Assembly (NCBI RefSeq): GCF_014643535.1
Contig: NZ_BMJQ01000001.1
Span: 372,001 to 436,000 of the forward strand
Direction: 5' to 3'
Source of the DNA: Aliidongia dinghuensis
GTDB lineage: Bacteria > Pseudomonadota > Alphaproteobacteria > ATCC43930 > CGMCC-115725
Length of the DNA: 64,000 nt
The notes beneath the pieces are model-generated. The model was not told the origin of the DNA. It did not search any database and saw only the letters and a program-made list of their open reading frames with translations. This document shows positions 63,803 through 64,000 of this stretch, in pieces. Positions within the stretch are counted from its first letter, which is position 1. Each line of letters starts with the position of its first letter. A program made the translations under genes and the position numbers.

Positions 63803-64000
63803 TCAACTCCCGGAACGGCTTGCGACCTCGTTGAAGAACAGGTCGGTCCAGAATTTCGGCGGTGCCTTGATCTGGCCGGTGCGATAGAGGAAGTCGGCGA
63901 AGCGCTGCACGTTCTGCGGCACGATCGTGAAGACGTGGTCCGGGTCGCGCACGATGTGCTCGACGAAATCGGTCGAGAGCGGCGACTGCTCGGTTTCGAC
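63803..64000 (-). CDS. ABC transporter substrate-binding protein, C-terminal part (cut by window end)
   Basis: The frame is open to base 64000; the last 65 residues are visible (...DPDHVFTIVPQNVQRFADFLYRTGQIKAPPKFWTDLFFNEVASRSGS). The RFADFLYRTGQIKAPPKFWTDLFF end is typical of NMT1/SsuA-type sulfonate/nitrate/taurine binding proteins. It lies upstream of the AKR-TetR operon on the same strand. Confidence 0.75.
   Translation of the reverse strand, partial: VETEQSPLSTDFVEHIVRDPDHVFTIVPQNVQRFADFLYRTGQIKAPPKFWTDLFFNEVASRSGS

Overview
The window is high-GC (roughly 68-70% by eye), dense bacterial chromosome. Gene content (LysR/GntR/MerR regulators, PQQ and XoxF genes, glutathione-linked formaldehyde oxidation, an OpgG-type glucan protein, an HpnL-like membrane protein) suggests an alphaproteobacterium of the Rhodospirillales or Hyphomicrobiales type. 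That placement is an inference. No rRNA, tRNA or CRISPR array was seen.

Left edge (1-2326): the 3' part of an IS1595-type transposase, a convergent unknown gene, and a VapBC-type toxin-antitoxin pair whose promoter carries three 9-bp repeats, each making a TATAAT box. Redox cluster (2334-7372): an NHL propeller, an Old Yellow Enzyme, an AhpD-like protein, two peroxiredoxin-fold proteins (one without the peroxidatic cysteine) and a LysR regulator. Three matching 15-bp palindromes ATTCC-N5-GGAAT lie 86-102 bp upstream of three of these genes and probably mark the LysR regulon.

Alcohol/C1 oxidation island (7414-35581): this is the core of the window. It encodes a lanthanide-type methanol dehydrogenase (xoxF) with its cytochrome (xoxG) and binding protein (xoxJ), the PQQ pathway (pqqABCDE, including a 26-residue pqqA), and the glutathione route from formaldehyde to formate (gfa, frmA, fghA). 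It also has the PQQ-associated accessory set: a CxxxCW protein, a SoxYZ-like carrier, a SoxH-like metallohydrolase, and a ped/lut-like ABC system with a binding protein and a YVTN propeller. A second, divergent NitT/TauT-like ABC importer follows a DUF3280-like gene. Control genes are a LuxR-type response regulator and an operon of a FIST (NosP-like) protein with a PAS hybrid kinase. A short sequence close to AGTCGTAGGGC recurs upstream of the ABC operon, the response regulator, pqqA and xoxF, 112-160 bp from each start and always in the same orientation. Together these genes would oxidise methanol to formate in the periplasm and cytoplasm, sense the substrate or state, build the cofactor and perhaps import the metal.

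Right half: a second OYE with a divergent MerR regulator (35615-37392), an orphan ModA-like binding protein, and a carbohydrate cluster (38725-49731) with a GntR regulator, a Tat-exported GH28 polygalacturonase, an SDR, an S9 peptidase, an aldose-1-epimerase-like protein, two-subunit aconitase X and a GH3 beta-glucosidase. Then come opgG, an HpnL-like protein, an MdtAB-like RND pump with a divergent LysR regulator (52852-58353), a CHASE3 hybrid kinase with two receivers, an Rrf2 regulator, and an aldo/keto reductase-TetR operon with a clean palindromic operator. The window ends inside an ABC binding-protein gene.
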